From NCBI GenBank assembly GCA_030651575.1, contig JAUSFB010000030.1, positions 62,001 through 126,000 of the forward strand: a DNA stretch of 64,000 bases. Direction: 5' to 3'. Source of the stretch: Phaeospirillum sp. (lineage in GTDB: Bacteria > Pseudomonadota > Alphaproteobacteria > Rhodospirillales > Magnetospirillaceae). A program made the position numbers and the translations under genes. Positions 19,067 to 30,179 of this stretch are shown here, piece by piece. Every line of letters begins with the position of its first letter. Position 1 is the first letter of the stretch. The notes under the pieces were generated by a model. The model was not told where the DNA came from. It was given only the letters and a program-made list of their open reading frames with translations, and did no database searches.

Positions 19067-19101
19067 GGGCGGAATCCGCGAGGATTCCGCCCTCTTTGTT
19101 T
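19067..19101 (+). terminator. Rho-independent terminator after the RTX gene
   Basis: A perfect 11-bp stem pairs GGGCGGAATCC (19067-19077) with GGATTCCGCCC (19082-19092) across a GCGA loop, followed by a T-rich TCTTTGTTT. It lies 38 bp after the stop codon. Confidence 0.88.
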
Positions 19102-19250
19102 CCATCCGCCCCCATCGGGTAGGGCGTCCCACCGGAAAGTGTGGCTTCTCCCCGTTGACTTGTCGGGCGCGAGGGGCTAAACACTTGCCGCATCGCCGCA
19201 AGGGGCCGGTCTTTTGGTCCTCGTCGTCCGCACTTCAGGGGCTCATCGCC

Positions 19251-19625
19251 ATGACAACGCGCAATCGGCCGCTTTCACCGCATGTTCAGATCTACAAGAT
19301 GCCGTTTACCGCCATCTTGTCCATCACTCACCGCGCCACCGGCGTGGCGCTGGCGGTCGGCACCGTCGTGCTGGCCTATTGGCTGTCCTCCGCCGCCTAT
19401 GGCCCCGCCGCCTATGGTCACGCCCAGGCGCTGCTGGGTTCATTCCTGGGCAAGCTGGTGCTGTTCGGCTGGACCGGCGCGCTGTTTTATCATCTCTGCA
19501 ACGGCATCCGTCACCTGTTCTGGGACGTGGGCCGGGGCTACGAGATTGCCGACGCCTATAAATCAGGTCGTATCGTCGTGGCCTCCGCGGCCGTTCTGAC
19601 GCTGCTGGCCTGGATCATCGCTTAG
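19251..19625 (+). CDS. sdhC: Succinate dehydrogenase cytochrome b556 subunit
   Basis: SdhC is one of two membrane anchors of complex II and helps bind heme b and ubiquinone. The 124-residue protein has the signature start RPLSPHVQIYK and THRATGVAL near residue 26. It has three hydrophobic helices and a heme-ligand histidine in LFYHLCNGIRHLFWD. The start at 19251 is chosen because it gives the family N-terminus; an upstream ATG at 19155 would add 32 unrelated residues. AGGGG lies about 10 nt upstream. It is the first gene of sdhCDAB and is followed by sdhD after 17 bp. Confidence 0.95.
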   Translation: MTTRNRPLSPHVQIYKMPFTAILSITHRATGVALAVGTVVLAYWLSSAAYGPAAYGHAQALLGSFLGKLVLFGWTGALFYHLCNGIRHLFWDVGRGYEIADAYKSGRIVVASAAVLTLLAWIIA

Positions 19626-19642
19626 AGCTGGGGGGCACCCAA

Positions 19643-20023
19643 ATGAGCCTCAAATCCGCTGTTGGTCGCGCCCGCGGCCTCGGTTCCGCCAAGGAGGGCG
19701 CCGGCCATTGGTGGTCGCAGCGCGTCTCCGCCATCGCCCTGGTGCCGCTGTCGCTGTGGTTCGCCGTGTCGGTGATCGGCCTGTCGCACGCCGACTACGC
19801 CACCTTCAAGGGCTGGATGAGCAAGCCGGGCAATACCAGCCTGCTGCTGCTGACCGTCCTGACGGTGATGCACCACGCCCATCTGGGCCTCCAGGTGGTG
19901 ATCGAGGATTATGTGAGCTGCGAGGCGAAGAAATTCGCCATGCTGATCGGCATGAAGCTCGCCACCGCCTTCCTTGCCGTCTTCATGACGGTATCGATCC
20001 TGAAAGTCGCTGTCGGAGTTTGA
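19643..20023 (+). CDS. sdhD: Succinate dehydrogenase membrane anchor subunit
   Basis: The second complex II anchor, 126 residues with three membrane helices. The family motif around the heme-binding histidine, [16 protein letters not shown], is at about residues 74-89. GGGGGCACCCAA precedes the ATG. It sits between sdhC (17 bp) and sdhA (4 bp), the standard order. Confidence 0.95.
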   Translation: MSLKSAVGRARGLGSAKEGAGHWWSQRVSAIALVPLSLWFAVSVIGLSHADYATFKGWMSKPGNTSLLLLTVLTVMHHAHLGLQVVIEDYVSCEAKKFAMLIGMKLATAFLAVFMTVSILKVAVGV

Positions 20024-20027
20024 CGCC

Positions 20028-21809
20028 ATGGCCGCCTACAAGATCATCGACCACACTTATGACGTGGTGGTCGTCGGCGCCGGTGGCGCCGGCCTTCGCG
20101 CCACCATGGGCATGGGGCAGGCAGGGTTCAAGACCGCCTGCATCACCAAGGTGTTCCCCACCCGGAGCCACACCGTAGCCGCCCAGGGCGGTATCGGCGC
20201 GTCGCTCGGCAACATGGCCGAGGACAATTGGAAGTGGCACATGTACGACACCGTCAAGGGGTCGGACTGGCTGGGCGACCAGGACGCCATCGAATACATG
20301 TGCCGCGAGGCCGTGCCGGCGGTGCATGAGCTGGAGCATTTCGGCGTGCCATTCTCGCGCACTCCCGAGGGCAAGATCTACCAGCGCCCGTTCGGCGGCC
20401 ATATGTCCAACTTCGGCGAGAAGCCGGTGGAGCGCGCCTGCGCCGCCGCCGACCGGACCGGCCACGCCATCCTGCACACGCTGTATCAGCAGTGCCTGAA
20501 GCACGAGTGCGAGTTCTTCATCGAGTATTTCGCCCTCGACCTGATCATGGAAAACGGCGTCTGCCGCGGCGTCGTCGCCTGGAACTTGGATGACGGCACC
20601 CTGCACCGCTTTCGCGCCCACAAGGTCGTGCTGGCCACCGGCGGTTACGGCCGCGCCTTCTTCTCCTGCACCTCGGCCCATACCTGCACCGGCGACGGTC
20701 ATGGTCTGGTGGCCCGTGCCGGCCTGCCGTTGCAGGATATGGAGTTCGTGCAGTTCCATCCCACCGGCATCTACGGCTCGGGCTGCCTGATCACCGAGGG
20801 CGCGCGCGGCGAGGGTGGCTATGTCACCAACTCGGCCGGTGAGCGTTTCATGGAACGTTATGCTCCTTCCGCCAAGGATCTGGCGTCCCGCGACGTTGTG
20901 TCGCGCGCCATGACCATGGAAATCCGCGAGGGGCGTGGCGTCGGCAAGGAAAACGATCACATCTTCCTGCATCTGGAGCATCTGGGGGCCGAGACCCTGG
21001 AACTGCGCCTGCCGGGCATCTCCGAGACGGCGAAGATCTTCGCCGGCGTCGATGTCACCAAGCAGCCGATCCCGGTGCTGCCGACCGTCCACTACAACAT
21101 GGGCGGCATTCCGACCAATCTGTATGGCGAAGTGCTGCGTCCCACCGCCGACAACCCCGACGCCACCGTCGAGGGCCTGATGGCCATTGGCGAGGCGGCC
21201 TGTGTGTCGGTGCATGGCGCCAACCGCCTGGGCACCAACTCGTTGCTGGATATCGTGGTGTTCGGCCGCGCCGCCGCGCTGCGCGCCGCCGATACCTTGA
21301 AGCCGGGCACCACCCACAAGCCGCTGCCCAAGGATGGCAGCGAATTGGCGGTGTCGCGCTTTGACCGTCTGCGCAACGCCAACGGTTCCCTGTCGACCAG
21401 CGAGATTCGCCTAGCCATGCAAAAGACCATGCAGATGGACGCGGCGGTGTTCCGCACGTCGAAGTCGCTGGCCGAAGGTTGCGCCAAGATGGATCAGGTC
21501 GCCGGCACCTTGTCGCAGATCAAGGTCAACGACCGCTCCACCGTGTGGAACTCGGATCTGGCCGAGGCTCTCGAACTTGAGAATCTGATGGATTGCGCCC
21601 TGGCCACCATCGTCTCGGCCGAGGCCCGTCATGAAAGCCGCGGCGCCCATGCGCACGAGGATTTCCCCAATCGCGACGATGTCGAATGGCAGAAGCACTC
21701 CCTGGCCACGGTCGAGGGCGGCAAGGTGAAGCTGGGCTATCGCCCGGTTCATACCTACACGCTCACCGACGAGGTCGAGTACATCAAGCCGCAAAAGCGC
21801 GTGTACTGA
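20028..21809 (+). CDS. sdhA: Succinate dehydrogenase flavoprotein subunit
   Basis: SdhA oxidises succinate to fumarate on the cytoplasmic face and passes electrons to SdhB. The 593-residue protein has the FAD dinucleotide-binding motif [11 protein letters not shown] near residue 15. His48 in [11 protein letters not shown] is the expected site of covalent FAD attachment. HPTGIYGSG and the Arg-containing active-site block [14 protein letters not shown] are also present. Length is normal. Confidence 0.97.
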   Translation: MAAYKIIDHTYDVVVVGAGGAGLRATMGMGQAGFKTACITKVFPTRSHTVAAQGGIGASLGNMAEDNWKWHMYDTVKGSDWLGDQDAIEYMCREAVPAVHELEHFGVPFSRTPEGKIYQRPFGGHMSNFGEKPVERACAAADRTGHAILHTLYQQCLKHECEFFIEYFALDLIMENGVCRGVVAWNLDDGTLHRFRAHKVVLATGGYGRAFFSCTSAHTCTGDGHGLVARAGLPLQDMEFVQFHPTGIYGSGCLITEGARGEGGYVTNSAGERFMERYAPSAKDLASRDVVSRAMTMEIREGRGVGKENDHIFLHLEHLGAETLELRLPGISETAKIFAGVDVTKQPIPVLPTVHYNMGGIPTNLYGEVLRPTADNPDATVEGLMAIGEAACVSVHGANRLGTNSLLDIVVFGRAAALRAADTLKPGTTHKPLPKDGSELAVSRFDRLRNANGSLSTSEIRLAMQKTMQMDAAVFRTSKSLAEGCAKMDQVAGTLSQIKVNDRSTVWNSDLAEALELENLMDCALATIVSAEARHESRGAHAHEDFPNRDDVEWQKHSLATVEGGKVKLGYRPVHTYTLTDEVEYIKPQKRVY

Positions 21810-21832
21810 GGCAAGGGTAAGGAGATACGGAA

Positions 21833-22615
21833 ATGGTCGAATTCGCCCTGCCCCCCAATTCGCGGGTTCAGCCCGGCAAGGTCCACAAGGCCCCGGCCGG
21901 CGCCAAGCGGGTCAAGGTCTTCAAAATCTACCGCTACGATCCGGATTCGGGGGCCAATCCCCGGCTGGACAGCTTCGAGATCGATCTCGACGCCTGTGGT
22001 CCCATGGTCCTGGACGCCCTGCTGAAGATCAAGAACGAGGTCGACTCGACCTTGACCTTCCGCCGTTCCTGCCGTGAAGGCATCTGCGGCTCGTGCGCCA
22101 TGAACATCGACGGCACCAATACGCTGTCCTGTCTGAAGCCCATCGCCGACATCGCCGGCGAGGCTGCGATTTATCCGCTGCCGCACATGCCGGTGGTCAA
22201 GGATCTGATCCCCGACCTGTCCATGCCCTATGCCCAGTTGGCGTCCATCAAGCCGTGGATACAGACCCAAAGCCCGACGCCGCCCGATGGCGAGCGGTTG
22301 CAGAGCCCGGAAGAGCGCGAGAAGCTCGACGGGTTGTGGGAATGCATCTTGTGCTTCTGCTGCCAGACCAGCTGCCCCAGCTATTGGTGGAACGGTGACC
22401 GCTATCTCGGCCCGGCCGTGCTGTTGCAGGCCGCCCGTTGGATCCTCGACACCCGTGACGAGATGACCGGCGAGCGGTTGGACGCCTTGGAGGATCCCTT
22501 CAAGCTGTATCGCTGCCACACCATCATGAACTGCACCAAGACCTGCCCCAAGGGCCTCAACCCGGCCAAGGCCATTGGCGCCATCAAGGAAAAGCTGATC
22601 GAACGCCGCGTCTGA
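21833..22615 (+). CDS. sdhB: Succinate dehydrogenase iron-sulfur subunit
   Basis: SdhB carries electrons from FAD to quinone. The 260-residue protein holds the 2Fe-2S site (Cys 80, 85, 88 and 100), a 4Fe-4S site in [12 protein letters not shown] and a 3Fe-4S site in the C-terminal [12 protein letters not shown] block. AAGGAGA precedes the ATG at 21833. It is the last gene of the operon and is followed by a terminator. Confidence 0.97.
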   Translation: MVEFALPPNSRVQPGKVHKAPAGAKRVKVFKIYRYDPDSGANPRLDSFEIDLDACGPMVLDALLKIKNEVDSTLTFRRSCREGICGSCAMNIDGTNTLSCLKPIADIAGEAAIYPLPHMPVVKDLIPDLSMPYAQLASIKPWIQTQSPTPPDGERLQSPEEREKLDGLWECILCFCCQTSCPSYWWNGDRYLGPAVLLQAARWILDTRDEMTGERLDALEDPFKLYRCHTIMNCTKTCPKGLNPAKAIGAIKEKLIERRV

Positions 22616-22640
22616 GGCGATGGTCGGTCCCAACTCGGGA

Positions 22641-22671
22641 AAGGGGCGGTCCGCAAGGTCCGCCCCTTTTT
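22641..22671 (+). terminator. Rho-independent terminator of the sdhCDAB operon
   Basis: AAGGGGCGG (22641-22649) pairs with CCGCCCCTT (22660-22668), followed by a T run to 22671. It lies 25 bp after the sdhB stop. Confidence 0.9.
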
Positions 22672-22755
22672 CTTATTCCCCACCGGTTATCCGCATCGGG
22701 CTATCGCCCGAACCCGCCCGGGGCGAGAGCCCCGCGCAGGGGTCGATCTTCATTA

Positions 22756-23178
22756 TCAGCGCGCGGAGTCGTCTTCGGCGGGCTGTCCGGCCGTCGTCCG
22801 GTCCTTCGCCTGACGCCAGATTTCGACCTGACTGGCGCTGAAGGGATTGATGTAGCCGCCGCCCGGAATCCGCATCTCGGGATTGATACAGGCATAGCTG
22901 GCGGAATGGGGGACGGTAAGGCGGCATTGCCACTTGGCCTCCTGGATCAGGAGGGGCTGCAACCCGTAGACGTCGCAGGCTTCGCGGGCCAGTTCGTCGC
23001 GCTTTTCCCGGGGGGTGTCACCGCCGTAGCAGACGGTCACATTGCCGTCGAAACCGGGCAGCTTTTGCTTTCTTACCCCGGAGGTCATGTAATTGCGGTC
23101 GACGAAGGCGTCGCCGACCGAGCAACCGGTGATGACGGTCGAAACCAGCATCATGAGGATAAGGCGAGTTGGGCGCAT
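22756..23178 (-). CDS. Small predicted lipoprotein, function unknown
   Basis: The 140-residue protein starts with a hydrophobic signal and a lipobox T-V-I-T-G-C, with Cys19 as the lipidation site. The remainder has an R-K-Q-K-L-P-G-F-D-G-N stretch and four more cysteines (near residues 50, 68, 84 and 97) that could form two disulfides in the periplasm. It looks like a conserved alphaproteobacterial outer-membrane or periplasmic lipoprotein, but I cannot name it. It lies alone on the minus strand, divergent from the DHH gene with a 192-bp gap. Confidence 0.75.
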   Translation of the reverse strand: MRPTRLILMMLVSTVITGCSVGDAFVDRNYMTSGVRKQKLPGFDGNVTVCYGGDTPREKRDELAREACDVYGLQPLLIQEAKWQCRLTVPHSASYACINPEMRIPGGGYINPFSASQVEIWRQAKDRTTAGQPAEDDSAR

Positions 23179-23370
23179 GGGTGGAAAACCCCGGAAACGG
23201 TGCTAAATACGCGAACTCCCCATGTGTAACGTAAGCGGCCGTATTTGGAAACAGACCCGATCGATACGATTTAACGGCCGCATTGTCGCTCGGGCGTTGT
23301 CTCGCCGGTCATGCGGGGATAAACTCGGAATAGTTCTCAGGTCCCCGGGGCGGGAAGGAGGAGTTTTTCT

Positions 23371-24303
23371 ATGTCTGACGGTAAGAAATTTCGTCTGGTG
23401 ACGCGGAGCGATTTCGACGGTTTGGTCTGCGCGGTGCTTTTGAAGCAGCTCGAACTGATCGACGACATCAAGTTCGTCCATCCCAAGGATATGCAGGACG
23501 GTGTGATCGAGATCGGTCCCGGCGACATCACCACCAATCTGCCCTATGTCGAAGGCGTCCATATCGCCTTTGACCATCACTTGTCGGAGACCATCCGGGT
23601 CGGGCGTAAGGAAAATCATATCATCGAGGCCGAGGCGCCATCGGCGGCGCGCGTCGTCTATAACTACTACGGCGGTTCGGACAAGTTCCCCGCCGCGTGG
23701 GACAAGATGATGGCTGCGGTGGATCAGGGCGATTCCGCGCAGTACTCGCTGGATGAAATCCTCAATCCCGATGGCTGGACGTTGCTGAACTACATCATGG
23801 ATGCCCGCACCGGTCTGGGGCGGTTCCGCGAGTTCCGCATCTCGAACTACCAGTTGATGATGAACCTCATCGACTATTGCCGCGATCACACGATCGAAGA
23901 CATCCTGCTTTTGCCCGATGTCCGCGAGCGCACCGACCTTTATTTCGAGCACGCGGTGAAGTTCAAGGATCAGGTCCAGCGTTGTTCCAAGGTTTATGGG
24001 AATCTGCTGACCCTGGATCTGCGAAACGAGGAAACGATCTTTGCCGGTAATCGCTTCATGATCTATGCGCTCTACCCGGATACCAATATTTCCATCCACA
24101 TCCTGTGGGGCGTCAAGAAGCAGAACACCGTGTTCGCCATCGGCAAGTCCATCGTCAACCGCACGTCCAAGACCAATGTGGGCGAGCTGTGCCTGAAATA
24201 CGGCGGCGGCGGCCACGCCAATGCCGGTACCTGTCAGGTTGACAACGCCGTGTGCGACAAGGTGTTGAAGGATCTGATCGTCAAGATCAACGCCGACGGC
24301 TGA
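23371..24303 (+). CDS. DHH-family phosphoesterase
   Basis: The 310-residue protein has the metal-binding D-F-D-G at residues 14-17 and F-D-H-H-L at 67-71, the defining DHH motifs. A C-terminal DHHA1-type GGGGHANAGTC substrate-binding motif is near residue 275. Family members cleave short RNA or pAp (NrnA-type), cyclic dinucleotide products or polyphosphate. I cannot choose among these from sequence, although the compact two-domain form fits oligoribonuclease or pAp phosphatase best. A strong GGAAGGAGGAG precedes the ATG. zapE follows after 83 bp on the same strand. Confidence 0.85.
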   Translation: MSDGKKFRLVTRSDFDGLVCAVLLKQLELIDDIKFVHPKDMQDGVIEIGPGDITTNLPYVEGVHIAFDHHLSETIRVGRKENHIIEAEAPSAARVVYNYYGGSDKFPAAWDKMMAAVDQGDSAQYSLDEILNPDGWTLLNYIMDARTGLGRFREFRISNYQLMMNLIDYCRDHTIEDILLLPDVRERTDLYFEHAVKFKDQVQRCSKVYGNLLTLDLRNEETIFAGNRFMIYALYPDTNISIHILWGVKKQNTVFAIGKSIVNRTSKTNVGELCLKYGGGGHANAGTCQVDNAVCDKVLKDLIVKINADG

Positions 24304-24386
24304 GCCAAAGCCGGCGGACCGTGGGTGGGGGGGGACACTCCCCGCCCGCGTCGTCCTTCCCGCTGAACCGAAGAGTATCGACCCCC

Positions 24387-25553
24387 ATGGGCGATGGCCC
24401 CCTTTTCGCCTACCGCGCGCTGCTTCAGGCGGGCGAGTTGAAGCCCGACATCGCCCAGGGTCTGGCGGTGGAGAAGCTGCAAAGCCTGCATCACGCCCTG
24501 GCCAAGTACCGCCCGTCCCTGGGCGAGGCCGGCTGGCTGGCGCGGTTTGGGCTCAAGAAGACGCAGCCCGGCTCGACCTGGCGCTGGAATAGCGGCGCCG
24601 GTGATGGCGAGCAATCGGCGCCAAAGCACGGCCTTTACATCTTTGGCGAGGTCGGACGCGGCAAGTCCATGCTGATGGACGTGTTTTTTCATTCCGCCAG
24701 CATCGCCGGCAAGAAGCGGGTCCATTTTCACGAATTCATGCGCGACCTGCACGCCGATATTCATCGCTGGCGCCAGTCGCCCAGCCGCGGCGATTCCGAT
24801 CCCATCCCCAAACTGGCCCGCGCCATCGCCTCGGAGGCGTGGCTGCTGTGCCTGGACGAGTTGCAGGTCACCGACATCGCCGACGCCATGATCGTCGGCC
24901 GGTTGTTCAAATGCCTGATGGATGACGGCGTGGTGGTGGTGATCACCTCCAACCGCCCGCCCGGCGACCTGTACAAGGACGGGCTTCAGCGCGATCGCTT
25001 CATCCCGTTCATCCGGTTGCTCGAAGCCCGCCTCGACGTGTTGGAGCTGAATTCCGAGCGCGACTATCGGCTGGGCCGCAAGCGTGGCCTCCAGGTCTTT
25101 CATGCGCCGCTGGACGAACGGTCGGAGTCGGCCCTGGAACTGGCCTTCGCCCGCCTGACCGAGGGCGCGGTGGCCATGCCCCACACCATCGAGGTCCATG
25201 GCCGCCAGGTCCGCGTGCCCCTGGCCGCCGCCGGCGTGGCGCGGTTTTCCTTCGCCCAGCTCTGCGCCACCGCCCTGGGGCCGAGCGATTATCTGGAACT
25301 GGCCGGACGCTTCCACACCCTGGTGCTGAGCGACATTCCCCTGCTGACTCCCGACAATCGCAACGAGGCCAAGCGGTTCGTCACCCTGATCGACGCCCTG
25401 TACGAGAGCAAGGTCACCTTGATCTGCTCGGCCGCCGCCCCGCCGGAATCCCTCTATCCCGAAGGCATCGGCGCCTTCGAGTTCCAGCGCACCGTCAGTC
25501 GCCTGATGGAAATGCAGGCCGAGGACTACGTCATGCGGGAGCATCTGGGCTAA
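24387..25553 (+). CDS. zapE: Cell division ATPase of the ZapE/AFG1 family
   Basis: ZapE is an AAA-type ATPase linked to Z-ring regulation under low oxygen in E. coli; the mitochondrial homologue AFG1/LACE1 aids respiratory-complex turnover. The 388-residue product has Walker A (GEVGRGKS) near residue 88, Walker B (LCLDELQVTD) near residue 153 and a sensor-like VVITSNRPP. I start it at ATG 24387, giving the family N-terminus. The longer upstream frame to 24252 overlaps the DHH gene. Its place between sdh and mdh-suc fits the conserved alphaproteobacterial arrangement I recall. Confidence 0.9.
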   Translation: MGDGPLFAYRALLQAGELKPDIAQGLAVEKLQSLHHALAKYRPSLGEAGWLARFGLKKTQPGSTWRWNSGAGDGEQSAPKHGLYIFGEVGRGKSMLMDVFFHSASIAGKKRVHFHEFMRDLHADIHRWRQSPSRGDSDPIPKLARAIASEAWLLCLDELQVTDIADAMIVGRLFKCLMDDGVVVVITSNRPPGDLYKDGLQRDRFIPFIRLLEARLDVLELNSERDYRLGRKRGLQVFHAPLDERSESALELAFARLTEGAVAMPHTIEVHGRQVRVPLAAAGVARFSFAQLCATALGPSDYLELAGRFHTLVLSDIPLLTPDNRNEAKRFVTLIDALYESKVTLICSAAAPPESLYPEGIGAFEFQRTVSRLMEMQAEDYVMREHLG

Positions 25554-25779
25554 CGGAGGGGGGGCTACTCAGTCCGCTCGGCAGTCTGCGGCTGCACAGG
25601 ACGGAGTGAGGAGCCGGGGCCTCACCCGTCACCACGGTGGATGTCGAGGCGGAACGCCTACCGGCGCGAGCAGGCTTTGCCTTGCGGGGTGGGCGAACCC
25701 GTTTGGCGGCGGCGGTCCCCTTTGGGTCGGGTGGGGCGCTTGACGGGGTGTGATGGTGGGCCAACATGCCCAGCCCCAT
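25554..25779. other. Intergenic stretch after zapE without a supported gene
   Basis: GC-rich sequence between zapE and the convergent 60-residue gene. An open minus-strand frame spans it, but its Pro/Arg/Ser-rich product and lack of a Shine-Dalgarno sequence argue against coding. No clear terminator was seen. Confidence 0.4.
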
Positions 25780-25962
25780 TCAGGGCTTTACCTTTCGGTT
25801 GCCTTTGACCGATTCCAGGCACTCGGCATACAGGTCCATCAGTTCCTTGCGGTTATAGGGGGGGCCGCTTTCACTGAACCGCCATTCCAACTCGCGGACT
25901 TCGGTCATCAATTTGTAGGCGACGAGTTCGGCGCTGTCGCCTTGCAGGTCGAAATCGGACAT
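25780..25962 (-). CDS. Small protein of unknown function (60 residues)
   Basis: The ATG at 25962 has AGGAGT 7 nt upstream, a good ribosome-binding site. The product is acidic and probably helical, with a recognisable body around RELEWRFSESGPPYNRKELM. I do not recognise a family. It lies 26 bp downstream of the frameshifted membrane protein on the same strand and may once have formed an operon with it. Confidence 0.6.
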   Translation of the reverse strand: MSDFDLQGDSAELVAYKLMTEVRELEWRFSESGPPYNRKELMDLYAECLESVKGNRKVKP

Positions 25963-25988
25963 GACGGTGACTCCTGATATCAATGGAT

Positions 25989-26631
25989 TTAGCGGTTAAT
26001 CCGCAGTGGGCTGGCCCCGGCATGACGGAAATATTCAATCCAGAAGGATTCAAGGCCTTCGCGGACCCCCAGGTCCAACAACGGCCGATACGGGGCGCCT
26101 CCGCGTGGGGCGTTCTTGTCGGAGCGGTCCCAAACGTCGTCGGCGACGCGATTGCGGTCGACCGGCGTTCCCATGAGGCCGGGGTCCTTGCCGGGCAGGC
26201 AGTCGTTGAACACGACCCTGCGCTCGGTGGCGTCCGCGCGGATGGTGGAGATGTAAAGGTGTTCGCCGGGTTTCAGCAGATCCGTCGCACGCTTCAGCGC
26301 ATTGGCGATTTCGCTGCGGTCGAAGGCGTTGGTGTTGGGGATGGTGCGGTCGATACCCGCGGCGCTTCGCATCGTGGACGTGGTAGGTCAGGCGCTGATA
26401 GTCTGGATTTCTATCGTGATGGAAGATGGCTACCAATACGCCCGTTACATAGACGGAGCAGTTGACCAGCAGGAAAAACCAACTGGCCTCGCTCGCCACC
26501 CGGGCCGAGATGCTGCCGCCGCCGGTCGTCACATAGGCCTGGCGCAGCGCATAGATCGCGGTCACCACCCCCACCGACAAAGCCGCCAAGGCAAAGAGCA
26601 GCACCCAATACAGCCAAGCCTGAACTGCCAT
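25989..26631 (-). pseudogene. Membrane protein gene broken by a frameshift
   Basis: The first part (26631 to about 26372) encodes two hydrophobic helices and ends sensibly in YQRLTYHVHDAK. From there the reading continues only in another frame (about 26372 to 25989) with coherent sequence such as RTIPNTNAFDRSE and KPGEHLYISTIRAD. One extra base near 26365-26385 (within CGCCGCGGG, minus strand) would explain the break. Restored, the protein would have about 213 residues: an N-terminal membrane anchor and a soluble domain. The function is unknown. It could be a real pseudogene or a sequencing error. Confidence 0.6.
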
Positions 26632-26698
26632 CCCACCCCCACAGGTAGGCCAGAACCCCTCCCGGGTAGGGTTTCTTTGAATGAGTCCAGGGGGTTAG

Positions 26699-27862
<1,164 letters not shown>

Positions 27863-27894
27863 TCGGCGTCCGCCGAAACAGTCGATGGATAACA

Positions 27895-27918
27895 GGCGAG
27901 CCGCGAGAGCGGCTCGCC
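27895..27918 (+). promoter_or_regulatory. Inter-gene hairpin between mdh and sucC
   Basis: A perfect 9-bp stem pairs GGCGAGCCG (27895-27903) with CGGCTCGCC (27910-27918). There is no U-tract, and sucC starts 28 bp later. An mRNA processing or stability element is more likely than a terminator. Confidence 0.55.
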
Positions 27919-27946
27919 GGGATACGCAAGAGGGGAACATAATCCC

Positions 27947-29143
27947 ATGAATATTCATGAGTATCAGGCCAAGCAGCTGCTGGCCAAGTACGGCGTCGCC
28001 GTGCTGAAGGGCGGCGTCGCCTACACCGCCGCCGAGGCGGTGCAGGTGGCCAAGGAATTGGGCGGCCCGATCTGGGTCGTGAAGTCCCAGATCCATGCCG
28101 GCGGTCGCGGCAAGGGCAAGTTCAAGGATGACGCCTCGGGCAAGGGCGGCGTCCGCGTCGTGAAGTCGGTCGAGGATGTGAGCCAGAACGTCGAGGACAT
28201 GATCGGCAAGGTGCTGGTCACCGCCCAGACCGGCCCGCAGGGCAAGGAAGTCAAGCGCGTCTACATCGAGCAGGGCTGCGACATCAAGCGCGAGCTGTAT
28301 CTGTCCATGCTGATCGACCGCGCCACCTCTTGCGTCACCATCGTCGCCTCCACCGAGGGCGGTATGGAGATCGAGGAAGTCGCTCATAATCACCCCGAGC
28401 GCATCCTGAAGGTCGCCATCGACCCGGTCCAGGGCTTCCAGCAGTATCATGGCCGCCAGATCGCTTTCAGCCTTGGGCTTGAGGGCAAGCAGGTCAACAC
28501 CGCGGTGAAGTTCATCGGCGGCCTGTACAAGGCCTTCATGGAGCTGGACTGCTCGGTGGTCGAGATCAACCCGCTGGTCGTCACCGGCGCCGGCGACATC
28601 ATCGCCCTGGACGCCAAGGTCAATTTCGACGACAACGCGCTGTTCCGTCATAAGGACATCGAAGAGCTGCGCGACGAGTCGGAAGAAGACCCGGCCGAGC
28701 TTGAGGCCGCCCGCCACAGCCTGAATTACATCAAGCTGGACGGCCAGATCGGCTGCATGGTCAACGGCGCCGGTCTCGCCATGGCCACCATGGACATCAT
28801 CAAGCTGTACGGCGCCGAGCCGGCCAACTTCCTTGATGTCGGCGGCGGGGCCACCAAGGAGCGCGTCACCACCGCCTTCAAGCTGATCCTGTCCGACCCC
28901 AATGTGGAGGGCATCCTGGTCAACATCTTCGGCGGCATCATGCGGTGCGACGTCATCGCCGAGGGCGTGGTCGCCGCCGCCCGTGAAGTCAGCCTGAACG
29001 TACCGCTGGTGGTGCGTCTCGAAGGCACCAATGTCGAGTTGGGTAAGAAGATCATGGCTCAGTCGGGCCTGCCGATCATCGCCGCCGACAATCTCGCCGA
29101 CGCCGCCGAAAAGGTGGTGAAGGCCGTTAAGGAGGCTGCGTAA
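27947..29143 (+). CDS. sucC: Succinyl-CoA synthetase beta subunit
   Basis: SucC forms the nucleotide-binding half of the enzyme that converts succinyl-CoA to succinate with ATP or GTP formation. The 398-residue product starts [12 protein letters not shown], has the ATP-grasp fold with [15 protein letters not shown] near residue 46, and the C-terminal [10 protein letters not shown] block. Length is standard. It is 2 bp from sucD, so the two are translationally coupled. Confidence 0.97.
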   Translation: MNIHEYQAKQLLAKYGVAVLKGGVAYTAAEAVQVAKELGGPIWVVKSQIHAGGRGKGKFKDDASGKGGVRVVKSVEDVSQNVEDMIGKVLVTAQTGPQGKEVKRVYIEQGCDIKRELYLSMLIDRATSCVTIVASTEGGMEIEEVAHNHPERILKVAIDPVQGFQQYHGRQIAFSLGLEGKQVNTAVKFIGGLYKAFMELDCSVVEINPLVVTGAGDIIALDAKVNFDDNALFRHKDIEELRDESEEDPAELEAARHSLNYIKLDGQIGCMVNGAGLAMATMDIIKLYGAEPANFLDVGGGATKERVTTAFKLILSDPNVEGILVNIFGGIMRCDVIAEGVVAAAREVSLNVPLVVRLEGTNVELGKKIMAQSGLPIIAADNLADAAEKVVKAVKEAA

Positions 29144-29145
29144 TC

Positions 29146-30021
29146 ATGGCCGTTCTCGTAAATTCCCAGACGAAGGTTATCTGCCAGGGCTTCACCGGCG
29201 CCCAGGGCACCTTCCACTCCGAGCAGGCCATCGCCTATGGCACCAAGATGGTTGGCGGCGTCACCCCCGGTAAGGGCGGCACCACCCATCTCGACCTGCC
29301 GGTGTTCAACACCGTCGCCGAGGCGCGTGCCCGTACCGGCGCCAATGCCAGCGTGATCTATGTCCCGCCGCCGTTCGCCGCCGACGCCATCCTGGAAGCC
29401 ATCGACGCCGGCATCGAGCTGGCCGTGTGCATCACCGAGGGTATCCCGGTGGCGGACATGCTGGTGGTCAAGCGTGCCCTCCAGGGCTCGAAGACCCGCC
29501 TGATCGGGCCGAACTGCCCCGGCGTCATCACCCCCGGCGAGTGCAAGATCGGCATCATGCCCGGCCACATCCATCTGCGTGGCAAGATCGGCATCGTGTC
29601 GCGGTCCGGCACCCTGACCTACGAGGCGGTCGCGCAGACCACCGCGACCGGTCTGGGCCAGACCACCTGCATCGGCATCGGTGGCGACCCGATCAACGGC
29701 ACCAACTTCATCGATAGCCTGGAGCTGTTCCTGGCCGATCCCGAGACCCAGGCGATCATCATGATCGGTGAAATCGGCGGCGACGCCGAGGTCCAGGGGG
29801 CCGAGATGCTGCGGCGCTCCAAGATCAAGAAGCCGACCGTCGGCTTCATCGCCGGCCGCACCGCTCCTCCCGGCCGTCGCATGGGCCATGCCGGCGCGGT
29901 GATCTCCGGTGGCAACGATACCGCCGACTTCAAGGTCGAGGCCCTGAAGTCCGCCGGTATCGCCGTCGCCGATTCGCCCGCGTCGCTGGGTTCGACCATG
30001 GTGACCTTGCTGAAGGGCTAA
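29146..30021 (+). CDS. sucD: Succinyl-CoA synthetase alpha subunit
   Basis: SucD binds CoA and carries the phosphorylated histidine. The 291-residue product has the CoA-binding [15 protein letters not shown] segment, the [20 protein letters not shown] block and the active His248 in [11 protein letters not shown]. It follows sucC by 2 bp and is followed by a strong hairpin. Confidence 0.97.
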   Translation: MAVLVNSQTKVICQGFTGAQGTFHSEQAIAYGTKMVGGVTPGKGGTTHLDLPVFNTVAEARARTGANASVIYVPPPFAADAILEAIDAGIELAVCITEGIPVADMLVVKRALQGSKTRLIGPNCPGVITPGECKIGIMPGHIHLRGKIGIVSRSGTLTYEAVAQTTATGLGQTTCIGIGGDPINGTNFIDSLELFLADPETQAIIMIGEIGGDAEVQGAEMLRRSKIKKPTVGFIAGRTAPPGRRMGHAGAVISGGNDTADFKVEALKSAGIAVADSPASLGSTMVTLLKG

Positions 30022-30029
30022 GACGATCT

Positions 30030-30062
30030 CCGGTCCGACGCACCGCCGGGGCGTCGGACCGG
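30030..30062 (+). terminator. 12-bp perfect hairpin after sucD
   Basis: CCGGTCCGACGC (30030-30041) pairs with GCGTCGGACCGG (30051-30062) across a 9-nt loop, 8 nt after the sucD stop. The next bases are CTCCCTTC rather than a T run, so termination may be partial. It probably separates expression of mdh-sucCD from sucAB-lpd. Confidence 0.6.
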
Positions 30063-30179
30063 CTCCCTTCATGATAATAATAAAAAAAGATGTTTGCGCC
30101 GTCGGTAGTGCGGCGCCCGGCGGCGCCGCCCCGGCCCGAACACGAAAGGGACGCGGGCTAGAACCTGCGTCAGTCAACA

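Noticed and set aside
25531-25779. 82-codon minus-strand frame after zapE
   Set aside because: Pro/Arg/Ser-rich, overlaps the zapE end, and has no Shine-Dalgarno sequence.
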